DNA from: Dactylosporangium sp040605635
GTDB lineage: Bacteria > Actinomycetota > Actinomycetes > Mycobacteriales > Micromonosporaceae
Length of the DNA stretch: 64,000 bases
Direction of reading: 5' to 3'
Assembly (NCBI RefSeq): GCF_040605635.1
Contig: NZ_JBEXDG010000019.1
Location: 100,257-164,256 of the forward strand
Position 1 is the stretch's first letter; each line of letters begins with the position of its first letter. Both the position numbers and the translations under genes were made by a program. Positions 43,401 to 51,348 of this stretch are shown one piece after another. Under the pieces are notes generated by a model, which saw only the letters and a program-made list of their open reading frames with translations, was not told the origin of the DNA and did no database searches.

Positions 43401-43642
43401 CCCCGCCGTCCGAACGTCAGGACCAGGATCCGCTCGGGGTCGACCCCCTCGGCGACCCGCGCGGCGACGGCCTCGACGAGCGTGGTGGTCTTGCCGGTGC
43501 CGGGGCCGCCGACGACGAGCAGCGGCCCGGCCGTGTGCTCCACGACGAGCCGCTGCCACGGATCCCGCTCGATCGCGACGGCCGCGGCACCGGGCCGGCG
43601 CACCAGACGATACTGGCGGCGGGAGGCAGCGGTCGCGGTCAC
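40427..43642 (-). CDS. adnA: Helicase-nuclease subunit AdnA
   Basis: The 1071-residue partner of AdnB. The motor has GGPGTGKTTTLV (about 45-56) but motif II is DELPDTDPAQ rather than DEYQD, in line with the less active AdnA motor of mycobacteria. The C-terminal nuclease has GRVDRLELD and VVIDLKTGK, and cysteines CSLRWLL (about 835) plus CRVCPVKTSC (about 1055) that fit a 4Fe-4S cluster as in AddB-like nucleases. The GTG at 43642 is preferred; a TTG at 43654 directly abuts the stop of the upstream LOG gene. Translationally coupled to adnB. Confidence 0.93.
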   Translation of the reverse strand: MTATAASRRQYRLVRRPGAAAVAIERDPWQRLVVEHTAGPLLVVGGPGTGKTTTLVEAVAARVAEGVDPERILVLTFGRRGAVRLRDTIEARLGRAAGLRTTAEPMVRTFHGYAFGLLRRAAVERGEPSPRLLTGPEQDLVIRELLQGAHEDSRAPWPESLRGALGTRAFATELRDLLLRAVERGVGPQGLARLAAVHRRPDWASAAAFFEEYLQVLALRDAAGRGAVAYDYAELVRAAAGLLADQPDVLAAERRRISAVYLDELPDTDPAQIELLDLIAGSGAHLVAFADPDSSTFAFRGADPGIVGEFPGRFRTAGGGPAPQVVLPHSRRLGEGLLAPTRRVASRLRGPARHRQLAASHPGGTVETATFGSETTEAAFLAHRLREAHLLRGVPWSRMAVVVRSTARQLAPLQRALHSAGVPTVTESEDLPLHLQSAIAPLLLLLRCALDADRLDEDAAVALLHSPLGGADPLAERRLRQGLRALALAAGDRRPSGVLLLRALRDPGELAPVERKWAAPARAVGQLLRAVRDAAARPGATAEEVLWTAWQGSGLADRWASLSSRGGHRGAAADRDLDAVVSLFDAAARFTDRLPGAGIAVFLDHVEGQDLPADSLAPSADRGEAVRILTAHAAKGLEWDVVAVAGVQEGVWPDLRLRGSVLGSELLVEVLAGRTMETIGRLSALLDEERRLFYVAVSRAREQVLVTAVASGDGEDQPSRFLTELTGADGDAEPDGTVVSAGGVDDAIMGRPPRALTLPTLVAELRVALIDPDATDGRRAAAAAILARLAAEGVPGADPDSWWGLPPLSDDRPLVDPGEPVTVTPSTVESVDRCSLRWLLERHGGKLAPSPEQSIGNLVHAAAMLASDATADRAQLVAYVADRFDAIELSARWLAGRERDRAETMLDKLIGWLAGNPRRLVAIEQDFLVELADPGAPIEIKGRVDRLELDEQGRLVVIDLKTGKSIPANANLAEHPQLAAYQAAIELGAFDESTVSGGASLVQLGGETSSAREQVQPPLGESGDPNWAQALVRKTAQTMAASTFSAVVNNKCRVCPVKTSCPVSGKGRHVT

Positions 43643-43654
43643 GCCGCTATGCAA

Positions 43655-44220
43655 TCACGACCGACCGACAGTTCCTCCGAGGAGGCTCGCTTCCAGCAGG
43701 TCGAGTGACTCCGGCACGTCGCGGGAGATCAGCAGCATCGACATCGCCGAGGGCCGGACGAACTCCTGGGTGGTGAGGCCGCGCAGCCAGTCGAGGAGGC
43801 CGGCGTAGAAGCCGTCGGCGTCGAAGAGCAGCACCGGCTTGCGGTGCAGGTCGAGCATGGCGGTCGTCCAGACCTCGAACAGCTCGTCGAGGGTGCCGAG
43901 GCCGCCGGGCAGGACCACGAACGCGTCCGACCTCTCGATCATGAGCGTCTTGCGCGAGGCCATGCCGTCGGTGACGACGAGCTCGTCCGACTTCGTGTCG
44001 GCGACCTCCAGGTCCACCAGCGACTGCGGGATCACGCCGTAGGTGCGGCCGCCGCCGTCGCGGGCGCCGTCGGCGACGGCGCCCATCATCCCGACACAGC
44101 CGCCGCCGGTGACCAGCTCGTGGCCGCGCCGGCCGATCTCCAGGCCGAGCTGCTGGGCCAGGTCGAGCCAGCGCCGGTCGAGCCGCTGCGAGGAGGCGCA
44201 GAACACGCCGATCGAGGCCA

Positions 44221-44221
<1 letters not shown>
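43655..44221 (-). CDS. LOG-family protein 2 (cytokinin riboside phosphorylase-like)
   Basis: The 188-residue product has the LOG signature: GGGCVGMMGA (phosphoribosyl binding) and PGGLGTLDELFEVWT. LOG enzymes release adenine-type bases from nucleoside 5'-monophosphates. Its ATG overlaps by one base the stop of the first LOG gene (TGATG), and its own stop is 12 bases before the adnA start. Short length and motif spacing match type I LOG proteins. Confidence 0.92.
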
Positions 44222-45015
<794 letters not shown>

Positions 45016-45022
45016 GGTCCCC

Positions 45023-45028
45023 ACCGTA
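45023..45028 (-). promoter_or_regulatory. -10 element of the LOG-adnAB operon, leaderless
   Basis: On the minus strand TACGGT ends seven bases before the ATG at 45015. Confidence 0.5.
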
Positions 45029-45054
45029 CGTGGATCTCATGATGCAATGCAGCC

Positions 45055-45831
45055 ATGGGGCGGCGCCGGGGGATGATCGTCGCGCTGGCGCTGGCGGTCA
45101 CCGCCGGGGTCGGCGCGGTCTGGTACGGGCTGGGCACGGCCGCCGTGCCGTCGGCCTCCCCCTCGCCCTCCTTGTCCCCGTCGCCATCGCCATCGCCGTC
45201 GCCGTCGCCGTCGCCCTCCGCCGCACCGTCGCCGCCGCCGTCGCCGGTGGTCGGCGCCGTGCCCGCCCGCGGCAACGGGACGTTCGACTACAGCACCGCC
45301 GGCGCCGATCGGGTCGGCGGGGCCGGGCGGCTCGTCCGCTACACGGTCGCCACCGAGCGGGGATCGGCGGTCGATCCGGAGGAGTTCGCGGCGGCGGTAC
45401 ACGCGACGCTGGGCGACCCCAGAAGCTGGACCGCCGGCGGGAAGGCCTCCTTCCAGCGGGTCCCGGCGGGGCAGCCGAGCGAGCTGACCGTGCACCTGGC
45501 GACCCCCGGCACGACCGACACGATGTGCGCGAAGCGGGGTGTGCGCACCCGGGGCGAGGTCTCCTGCCGCGGCGGCCGGGATGTGATCATCAACCTGAAG
45601 CGGTGGCAGCTCGGCGTCGCCTGGTACCCGGTGCTCGCCGACTACCGCGACATGGTCGTCAACCACGAGGTCGGGCACTTCCTCGGCAACGGTCACGTGG
45701 TGTGCCCCCGCAAGGGGGCGCCGGCGCCGGTCATGGCGCGGCAGACGTTCGGCCTCGAAGGATGCGTCCAGAACCCGTGGCCCTACCCGGACGGCCGGAC
45801 CTACGTGACCGGGCCCGCGGCGCCGCGCTGA
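45055..45831 (+). CDS. DUF3152 protein with metzincin-like zinc motif
   Basis: The 258-residue product begins with a membrane span (MIVALALAVTAGVGAVWYGL), then a Ser-Pro repeat linker (about 34-65) and a DUF3152 domain. In that domain HEVGHFLGNGH (204-214) matches the metzincin zinc motif HExxHxxGxxH exactly. Cysteines at about 158, 171, 217 and 236 may form disulphides. A secreted or membrane-anchored metalloprotease is therefore likely; substrates are unknown. It is divergent from LOG1 with a 39-base gap. Confidence 0.88.
   Translation: MGRRRGMIVALALAVTAGVGAVWYGLGTAAVPSASPSPSLSPSPSPSPSPSPSPSAAPSPPPSPVVGAVPARGNGTFDYSTAGADRVGGAGRLVRYTVATERGSAVDPEEFAAAVHATLGDPRSWTAGGKASFQRVPAGQPSELTVHLATPGTTDTMCAKRGVRTRGEVSCRGGRDVIINLKRWQLGVAWYPVLADYRDMVVNHEVGHFLGNGHVVCPRKGAPAPVMARQTFGLEGCVQNPWPYPDGRTYVTGPAAPR
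45178..45240 (+). repeat. Ser-Pro coding microsatellite
   Basis: About ten copies of CCGTCG or CCATCG-type hexamers encode the linker of the DUF3152 protein. Such repeats change length easily. Confidence 0.8.
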
Positions 45832-45833
45832 CC

Positions 45834-45880
45834 CACCTGATGATTAGTCCGAACGTCGCGGTCCGGTGAGAAATCAGGTG
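45834..45880. terminator. Possible hairpin after the DUF3152 gene
   Basis: CACCTGAT (45834-45841) and ATCAGGTG (45873-45880) pair over a 31-base loop with small inner stems (GTCCG). It begins three bases after the stop. Termination is a guess. Confidence 0.4.
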
Positions 45881-45954
45881 CGGAGGGCAACGTTCGCCGG
45901 TTTCATCGCGTCGTACCCGATATACCGGACGGCAAGGTGTAGGGGGTGACCGGT

Positions 45955-46089
45955 ATGACAGGTGCTGAGCACGACCGTCGCAAACGGCAGATGAACCGGC
46001 GGATCCGCGAGGTGCTCGCGGTGCGCCGCATGCTGGCCGCCATGGGTCCGCTGGTCGAGCCCCCGGATCCGTCAACGCTCGAGCGCTGA
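45955..46089 (+). CDS. Small basic protein, 44 aa
   Basis: ATG at 45955 with AGGGGG eight bases upstream; an in-frame GTG at 45946 is also possible. The product is basic and helical (RRKRQMNRRIREVLAVRRML) with an acidic-proline end (EPPDPSTLER). High GC in third positions and a good ribosome site support coding. No family recognised. Not part of an obvious operon. Confidence 0.5.
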   Translation: MTGAEHDRRKRQMNRRIREVLAVRRMLAAMGPLVEPPDPSTLER

Positions 46090-46097
46090 GGTCGGTT

Positions 46098-46218
46098 ACG
46101 GCCTTGCCGGATCGCACGGCCTTGCCGGATCGCACGCCTTCCCGGTCTCACGGCCTTCCGGATCTCACGGCCTTCCGGATCTCACGGCCTTCCGGATCTC
46201 ACGGCCTTCCGGTGAGCC
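46098..46218. repeat. Tandem 17-18 bp repeat overlapping the 3' end of dapE
   Basis: Seven units of the form ACGGCCTTCCGGATCTC start at 46098, 46116, 46134, 46150, 46167, 46184 and 46201. The dapE stop codon spans units six and seven, so unit seven codes for the last residues of DapE and the others lie downstream. Confidence 0.9.
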
Positions 46219-47266
46219 AGCGCCTGACCACGTCGGCGCCCTCGGCGATCTTGTCGAGCTCGACGTGCTCGTCCTGCTTGTGCGCGAGATTCGGGTCGCC
46301 GGGGCCGTAGTTGAGCGCGGGCACGCCGAGCGCGGCGAACCGGGCCACGTCGGTCCAGCCGAGCTTCGCGCGCGGCGGCTGCCCGATCGCGGCGAGGAAC
46401 TCCCTCGCCGGCGGCGCGTCGAGGCCGGGCAACGCGCCGGGCGCGGAGTCGACCACCTCCAGGTCGAAGCCGTCGAGCACGTCCCTCACGTGCGCCACCG
46501 CCTGCTCCTCGGAGCGGTCCGGGGCGAACCGGAAGTTGACCTCGACCACGCACGCGTCGGGGATGACGTTGCCCGCCACGCCGCCGCCGATCCGCACCGC
46601 GTTGAGGCCCTCGCGGAACTCGCAGCCGTCGATGGTGACGGTGCGCGGCTCGTACGCCAGCAGCCGCTGCAGAATGGGCGCGGCCTTGTGGATCGCGTTG
46701 TCGCCGAGCCAGGAGCGGGCCGAGTGCGCGCGCCGGCCGCTGGTCCGGGCGAGGACCCGCAGGGTGCCCTGGCAGCCGGCCTCGACGAGCCCGTGCGTCG
46801 GCTCCAGCAGCAGCGCGAACGACGCGTCGGTCAGCAGCCCGGGCCGCGTGTCGGCGAGGATCTTCAGCCCGTTGCGCGCCGAGTCGACCTCCTCGCACTC
46901 GTAGAAGACATACGTGACGTCGTGCCGCGGCTCCCACTCGGTGACCGCGAGATGCAGCGCGATCGCCGTGCCCGCCTTCATGTCCGACGTGCCGCAGCCG
47001 TGCATCAGGTTGCCCTCGGTGCGCGACGGCCAGTTGTCGTTGAGCGGGACCGTGTCGAGGTGCCCGGCGAGCACGACCCGCTGCGGGCGGCCCAGCTCGG
47101 TGCGCGCGACGATCGTGTGCCCGAAGCGCTCGACCTTGAGGTCGGTGCCCTCCAGCGCCTGCTGGACCCGGTCGGCGATCTCGGCCTCGTCGCCGGACAC
47201 CGACTCGATGTCGACCAGGGCACGGGTCAGGGCGATGGGATCGTCGAGCACGTCACGCGTGAGCAT
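46199..47266 (-). CDS. dapE: Succinyl-diaminopimelate desuccinylase
   Basis: DapE removes succinate from N-succinyl-LL-DAP, a step to meso-diaminopimelate and lysine. The 355-residue product is an M20 zinc amidohydrolase: GHLDTVPLND with the first ligands, GTSDMKAGTAIAL, ECEEVDSARNG with the catalytic Glu pair and the dimerisation domain GRRAHSARSWLGDNAIHKA. The second ATG (47266) is chosen because TAGGGT ends six bases before it; the first (47272) would put the -10 against the start codon. Divergent from dapD. Confidence 0.93.
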   Translation of the reverse strand: MLTRDVLDDPIALTRALVDIESVSGDEAEIADRVQQALEGTDLKVERFGHTIVARTELGRPQRVVLAGHLDTVPLNDNWPSRTEGNLMHGCGTSDMKAGTAIALHLAVTEWEPRHDVTYVFYECEEVDSARNGLKILADTRPGLLTDASFALLLEPTHGLVEAGCQGTLRVLARTSGRRAHSARSWLGDNAIHKAAPILQRLLAYEPRTVTIDGCEFREGLNAVRIGGGVAGNVIPDACVVEVNFRFAPDRSEEQAVAHVRDVLDGFDLEVVDSAPGALPGLDAPPAREFLAAIGQPPRAKLGWTDVARFAALGVPALNYGPGDPNLAHKQDEHVELDKIAEGADVVRRWLTGRP

Positions 47267-47272
47267 CCCCAT

Positions 47273-47291
47273 ACCCTAGATGCGGTAGCGT
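47273..47291. promoter_or_regulatory. Back-to-back leaderless promoters of dapE and dapD
   Basis: The -10 elements TAGGGT (minus, 47278-47273) and TAGCGT (plus, 47286-47291) are seven bases apart; each lies 6-8 bases from its start codon. RNA polymerases can hardly occupy both at once. Confidence 0.55.
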
Positions 47292-47299
47292 TTGATCAC

Positions 47300-48223
47300 G
47301 TGACGACCGCCTACATCGACTCCCCCGCCTGGGGGCTCGGCCTTGCCACGGTGACCTCCTCGGGGCAGGTGCTGGACGCCTGGTTCCCCACCGGTCACCT
47401 CGGCCTGCGGCCTTTGGAAGTTCCGCCGCTCGCACCGACCGGCACCGCACCGCTGCCGTCGTTGTCCGTCGAGGTGGTCCGGGTCGAGATCGGCTCCCTG
47501 GGCGACGCACCGGTCTCCACCGCCGACGCGTATCTGCGACTGCACCTGCTCTCGCACCGGATCATCCAGCCGCACCAGGCCAACCTCGACGGGCTGTTCG
47601 GCCTCCTCACCAACGTCGCGTGGACCTCCGCCGGGCCCTGCCTGCCGGAGCAGGTCGACGAGCTGCGGCTGGCCTCCGGCCGCCGGCTCAACGTCTTCGG
47701 CATCGACAAGTTCCCGCGGATGGTCGACTACGTCACCCCGTCCGGCGTGCGCATCGCCGACGCCGACCGGGTCCGGCTCGGCGCCCACCTCGCGCCCGGG
47801 ACGACCGTCATGCACGAGGGCTTCGTCAACTTCAACGCCGGCACCCTCGGCGCCTCCATGGTCGAGGGCCGGATCTCCGCGGGTGTCGTCGTCGGCGACG
47901 GCACCGACGTCGGCGGCGGCTCCTCGATCATGGGCACGCTCTCCGGCGGCGGCAAGGAGGTCATCCGGCTCGGCGAGCGCTGTCTGCTGGGCGCCAACGC
48001 GGGCATCGGCATCTCCCTCGGCGACGACTGCGTCGTGGAGGCCGGCTGCTACATCACGGCGGGCTCGAAGCTCACCCTGCCCGACGGGCGCGTGGTGAAG
48101 GCCCGGGAGCTGTCGGGTGTCTCGAACCTGCTGTACATCCGCGACTCGGTCTCCGGCCGCCTGGAGGTCCGCGAGCGGGCGGGTCGCGGCATCGAGCTGA
48201 ACGCCGCACTGCACGCCAACTAG
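47300..48223 (+). CDS. dapD: Tetrahydrodipicolinate N-succinyltransferase, actinobacterial type
   Basis: DapD adds succinyl from succinyl-CoA to tetrahydrodipicolinate in the succinylase branch of lysine and peptidoglycan precursor synthesis. The 307-residue product has an N-terminal domain specific to actinobacteria, then a left-handed beta-helix with hexapeptide repeats (GFVNFNAGTLGASMVEGRIS, GDGTDVGGGSSIMG, LGANAGIGISLGDDCVVEAG). Start is GTG 47300 without a ribosome site but with a -10 eight bases upstream. Together with dapE and dapC this forms a near-complete succinylase set. Confidence 0.94.
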   Translation: MTTAYIDSPAWGLGLATVTSSGQVLDAWFPTGHLGLRPLEVPPLAPTGTAPLPSLSVEVVRVEIGSLGDAPVSTADAYLRLHLLSHRIIQPHQANLDGLFGLLTNVAWTSAGPCLPEQVDELRLASGRRLNVFGIDKFPRMVDYVTPSGVRIADADRVRLGAHLAPGTTVMHEGFVNFNAGTLGASMVEGRISAGVVVGDGTDVGGGSSIMGTLSGGGKEVIRLGERCLLGANAGIGISLGDDCVVEAGCYITAGSKLTLPDGRVVKARELSGVSNLLYIRDSVSGRLEVRERAGRGIELNAALHAN

Positions 48224-48235
48224 CCGACGCTTGTC

Positions 48236-48283
48236 GACCTTGGAGACTTCGTCTCGTCAGGATGAGACAAAGTCTCCAAGGTC
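48236..48283. terminator. Long hairpin between convergent dapD and dapC
   Basis: GACCTTGGAGACTT (48236-48249) pairs perfectly with AAGTCTCCAAGGTC (48270-48283); after one mismatch an inner GTCTC/GAGAC stem continues. The stem of about 20 pairs covers the entire intergenic space and reaches into the dapC stop. It lacks a U-run. Likely bidirectional termination; a dispersed palindromic element is the alternative. Confidence 0.65.
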
Positions 48284-49394
48284 ACCTCAGGCGTCTCGCC
48301 GCCTCTTCGATCCGCTCGTCGGAAGCGGTCAGGGCGGCTCGGACGTGCCGGCTGCCGTCCGGGCCGTAGAAGGCGCCCGGGGCGGTCAGGATGCCGCGCC
48401 CGGCCAGCCAGGCGACCGTGTCCCAGGAGTCCTCGTCGCGGGTCAGCCACAGGTACAGGCCGGCCTCGGAGTGCTCGACCGTGAAGCCCGCCCGCTCGAA
48501 CGCCTCCCGCAGGGTGGCCCGGCGTCCCGCATACCGGTCGCGCTGCTCCTGGACGTGCGCCTCGTCGCCGAGAGCGGCCACCATCGCCGCCTGCACCGGC
48601 TCGGGGACGATCATCCCGGCGTGCTTGCGCACCGCCAGGAGCTCACCGACGAGTGCCGGGTCGCCGGCGACGAACCCGGCGCGGTATCCGGCCAGGTTGG
48701 ACCGCTTGGACAGCGAGTGCACGGCGAGGACGTTGCTGAAGTCGCCGTCGCAGACCGACAGGATCGAGACCGGCTCGGCCTCCCACGGCAGCGGCAGGTA
48801 GCACTCGTCGCTGGCCACGACCGCGCCGCGCTCGCGGGCCCAGTCGACGACCTTGCGCAGGTGCGCGGCGGGCAGGACGCGGCCCGTCGGGTTGGACGGC
48901 GAGTTGACCCACACGAGCCGGACGCGGGCCGGCCCGAGCGACGTCAGCGAGTCCGACCGCACCACGGTCGCGCCCGACAGCTGCACGCCGACCTCATAGG
49001 TCGGGTAGCAGACCGACGGGATGACCACGGTGTCGCCGGGACCGAGCCCGAGCAGCGTCGGCAGCCACCCGACCAGCTCCTTCGACCCGATCGTCGGCAG
49101 CACGCCGAAGCCGTCGCTCCCGGGTGAGCACCACCGGGTCACCCAGGCACGGATGGCGGCTCGCAGCTGCGGGGTGCCGGCGGTCAGCGGATAGCCGGGC
49201 GAGTCCGACGCCTGCGCCAGGGCAGCACGGATCGCCGCGGGGACCGGATCGACCGGCGTGCCGATCGACAGGTCGACGAGGCCGCCGGGGTGACCGGCAG
49301 CCCTGGTCTTGGCCGGCTCCAGCCGGTCCCACGGGAAGTCCGGGAGCCCGGCGGCGAGCGAGCGCCGGGCTCCGGCCGGGACGATGCCGGTCAG
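48282..49394 (-). CDS. dapC: N-succinyldiaminopimelate aminotransferase, CTG start
   Basis: DapC is a PLP aminotransferase (class I) converting N-succinyl-2-amino-6-ketopimelate. Seen: LPDFPWDRLEP at the start, VNSPSNPTG, DECYLPLPW and the Schiff-base lysine in VHSLSKRSNLAGYRAGF. The 370-residue reading has no ATG, GTG or TTG near its start. CTG at 49394 overlaps the stop of the ferredoxin gene (CTGA), with AGGAG eight bases upstream, so CTG initiation by coupled reading is the best explanation. Ferredoxin-dapC pairing is common in actinobacteria. Confidence 0.9.
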   Translation of the reverse strand: MTGIVPAGARRSLAAGLPDFPWDRLEPAKTRAAGHPGGLVDLSIGTPVDPVPAAIRAALAQASDSPGYPLTAGTPQLRAAIRAWVTRWCSPGSDGFGVLPTIGSKELVGWLPTLLGLGPGDTVVIPSVCYPTYEVGVQLSGATVVRSDSLTSLGPARVRLVWVNSPSNPTGRVLPAAHLRKVVDWARERGAVVASDECYLPLPWEAEPVSILSVCDGDFSNVLAVHSLSKRSNLAGYRAGFVAGDPALVGELLAVRKHAGMIVPEPVQAAMVAALGDEAHVQEQRDRYAGRRATLREAFERAGFTVEHSEAGLYLWLTRDEDSWDTVAWLAGRGILTAPGAFYGPDGSRHVRAALTASDERIEEAARRLR

Positions 49395-49717
49395 TGGTCG
49401 TGCTCCTGCGGCGGCAGGCCCGCGACGAACGTCGCGTCCTTCTCGACCTTGCCGACCTTGGAGGCACCACCGGGCGAGCCAAGCTCGTCGAAGAACGTGT
49501 AATTGGCGCCGACGAAGTCCTTCCACTTCTCCGGGACGTCGTCCTCGTAGAAGATCGCCTCGACCGGGCACACCGGCTCGCAGGCACCACAGTCGACGCA
49601 CTCATCCGGGTGGATGTAGAGCATGCGGTTGCCCTCGTAGATGCAGTCGACAGGGCACTCCTCGATGCACGCCTTGTCGAGCAGGTCCACACAAGGTTCG
49701 GCGATGATGTATGTCAC
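49391..49717 (-). CDS. fdxA: 7Fe ferredoxin FdxA/FdxC type
   Basis: A 108-residue ferredoxin. The first cluster region has C-x7-C-x3-C (CVDLLDKACIEECPVDC), typical of a 3Fe-4S site with the second cluster CVDCGACEPVCP being 4Fe-4S. The C-terminal 40 residues (KWKDFVGANYTFFDELG) are the usual extension of actinobacterial 7Fe ferredoxins. Start is GTG 49717 with GAGGG 8 bases upstream. Electron partner is not evident. It is translationally coupled to dapC. Confidence 0.93.
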   Translation of the reverse strand: MTYIIAEPCVDLLDKACIEECPVDCIYEGNRMLYIHPDECVDCGACEPVCPVEAIFYEDDVPEKWKDFVGANYTFFDELGSPGGASKVGKVEKDATFVAGLPPQEHDH

Positions 49718-49824
49718 GGGTCGCCCTCTTTCGCACCTGAGGCTGCCAACGTGGTCGGCGAGCCCCGCCGCATCCCTACCGCGGCGGGTACGAGCCTAGT
49801 ATCCCGTCGCCCAGGAGGTGCATC

Positions 49825-50802
49825 GTGCTCGGACCACAGCACGTGGGAAGTCGGGTCGTCGTGCGCCGCATCGTGGGACGGCGCGGTGATCGGCCCGTGT
49901 ACTCGGACATTCTGGGCCACCTCGTCGAGGTCACCGAGACACATCTCACAGTGCGTGCACGGGCCGGGGTCATCCGCATTCCAACGGCTGAGATCCACCG
50001 GGCCAAGCAGGTCCCGGACCGCCGCCGGCTCACGCCGACCGAGGCTCTGGAGGTCGCGGCCGCCGCCGGGTGGCCCGCCCGCGAGCAGGACCGGCTCGGC
50101 GACTGGCTGCTGCGCGCCACCGACGGCTGGACCATGCGGGCCAACTCGGCACTCCCTGTCGGCGACCCCGACCTGCCGCTGCCCGACGCGGTCGACGCGG
50201 TCACGCGATGGTATGAGCAGCGCAACCTCCGCCCTACCATCAGCGTACCGCTGCCGCTGTTCCGGCGCATCGACGACGAACTGGAGCGCCGCGGCTGGAC
50301 CCCGACCCCGCTGACGATGGTCATGACGGCACCGCTCGCGGCCCTTGCCGCGCCGCCGGCGGTCCCGCTCGGCGCCGCGCCGTCGCAGGATCCGGCGATC
50401 TCGCTGGACGCCGCGCCCTCGCAGGAGTGGCTGACCTCGGTCGCGGGCCGGAAGGGTCCGCTGCCCGATTGCGCCCGGGCGGTCCTCACCGAAGTGGCGT
50501 CGGTACGGTTCGCCTCACTGCGCGACGCCGAAGGGACGCTCCTCGCCACCGGGCGCGGCTGCGTCGCCGACGCCGGCGGGCGCTGGCTGGGTCTGTCCCT
50601 GATCGGCACCGACGAGCGCGCCAGGCGGCAGGGCCTGGCCCGCCGGGTGATCGCCGCCCTGGTCGCATGGGCCGCGCAGACCGGCGCCACCGACGCGTAC
50701 CTGCAGGTCGAGCAGCGCAACACGGGGGCGGTCGCGCTCTACGAGAGGCTCGGCTTCACCACCCACCACGTCTACCTGACCCGGCAGCTCATCACCACCT
50801 AG
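49825..50802 (+). CDS. GNAT-family N-acetyltransferase, Rv0428c-like
   Basis: The 325-residue product has an N-terminal SH3-like part (VGSRVVVRRIVG... VEVTETHLTVRAR) and a long middle region. The C-terminal GNAT domain has RRQGLARRVIAALVAWAA (acetyl-CoA loop) and QRNTGAVALYERLGF. This combination is the Rv0428c type. Substrate unknown. Start GTG 49825 with AGGAGG 8 bases upstream. It is divergent from the ferredoxin-dapC operon. Confidence 0.85.
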   Translation: MLGPQHVGSRVVVRRIVGRRGDRPVYSDILGHLVEVTETHLTVRARAGVIRIPTAEIHRAKQVPDRRRLTPTEALEVAAAAGWPAREQDRLGDWLLRATDGWTMRANSALPVGDPDLPLPDAVDAVTRWYEQRNLRPTISVPLPLFRRIDDELERRGWTPTPLTMVMTAPLAALAAPPAVPLGAAPSQDPAISLDAAPSQEWLTSVAGRKGPLPDCARAVLTEVASVRFASLRDAEGTLLATGRGCVADAGGRWLGLSLIGTDERARRQGLARRVIAALVAWAAQTGATDAYLQVEQRNTGAVALYERLGFTTHHVYLTRQLITT

Positions 50803-50804
50803 CC

Positions 50805-50860
50805 GCGGACGACCCGGCCAGCGGCGGACGACCCGGCCGGCTAGCGGCGGACGACCCGGC
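50805..50860. repeat. Three copies of a 14-bp unit at the 3' end of the 50841 gene
   Basis: GCGGACGACCCGGC occurs at 50805, 50824 and 50847. The third copy codes for the last residues of the minus-strand membrane protein; the other two lie between it and the GNAT gene. Confidence 0.85.
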
Positions 50861-51305
50861 GGGGCTTGGTGCCGGCCCGGTCGATGTACCGCTTCCACGA
50901 CTGCGACCGGTGGTCCAGGCCGAGCGTCATCAGCGCGAGCATGCCCAGGACCGCCCCGATCGCGGAGAGCCCGACGAAGTAGAAGAACTGCCGGAAGACG
51001 AGCCCGATCCCGTCACCGAACGGCGTGGCACCCGACACGAACGGGCCGACCAGCACCGCGAGCACGCACGCCGCGACGACGGCGATGCCCAGGTCGGCCA
51101 CGACGCGGAGCATGGGGTGGCGGCGCCCGTACCAGAACGCGACGGGGATCATCACGGCGCCGACGGCGAACAGCGCCCACAGGCCGATGGTGATCTGCTT
51201 GTCGTCGTCGTCACCGGCGGCGAACCGCACGACCAGCCTGGCGACCACGTTGACGAGGAACAGCGTCCCCGCCACGACTCCGACAGGCAGCCAACGCTCC
51301 TTCAT
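50841..51305 (-). CDS. Four-span membrane protein
   Basis: The 154-residue product has about four hydrophobic segments: VGVVAGTLFLVNVVARLV, ITIGLWALFAVGAVMIPVAF, ADLGIAVVAACVLAVLVGPF and FFYFVGLSAIGAVLGMLALM. A DDDD loop follows the first. The C-terminus is basic (KRYIDRAGTKPRRVVRR). Start ATG 51305 has GGAGG six bases upstream. No named family; likely an actinobacterial membrane protein of unknown role. Confidence 0.7.
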   Translation of the reverse strand: MKERWLPVGVVAGTLFLVNVVARLVVRFAAGDDDDKQITIGLWALFAVGAVMIPVAFWYGRRHPMLRVVADLGIAVVAACVLAVLVGPFVSGATPFGDGIGLVFRQFFYFVGLSAIGAVLGMLALMTLGLDHRSQSWKRYIDRAGTKPRRVVRR

Positions 51306-51348
51306 TCCAAGCCTCCGCTGCTGCTCGCTCCCCGCGCGCCGCCGGATG

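Noticed and set aside
45178..45240. CRISPR-like or regulatory repeat
   Set aside because: Short hexamers encoding a Ser-Pro linker in the DUF3152 gene.
47273..47300. Lysine riboswitch before dapD/dapE
   Set aside because: The gap is about 33 bp, too short for any known riboswitch.
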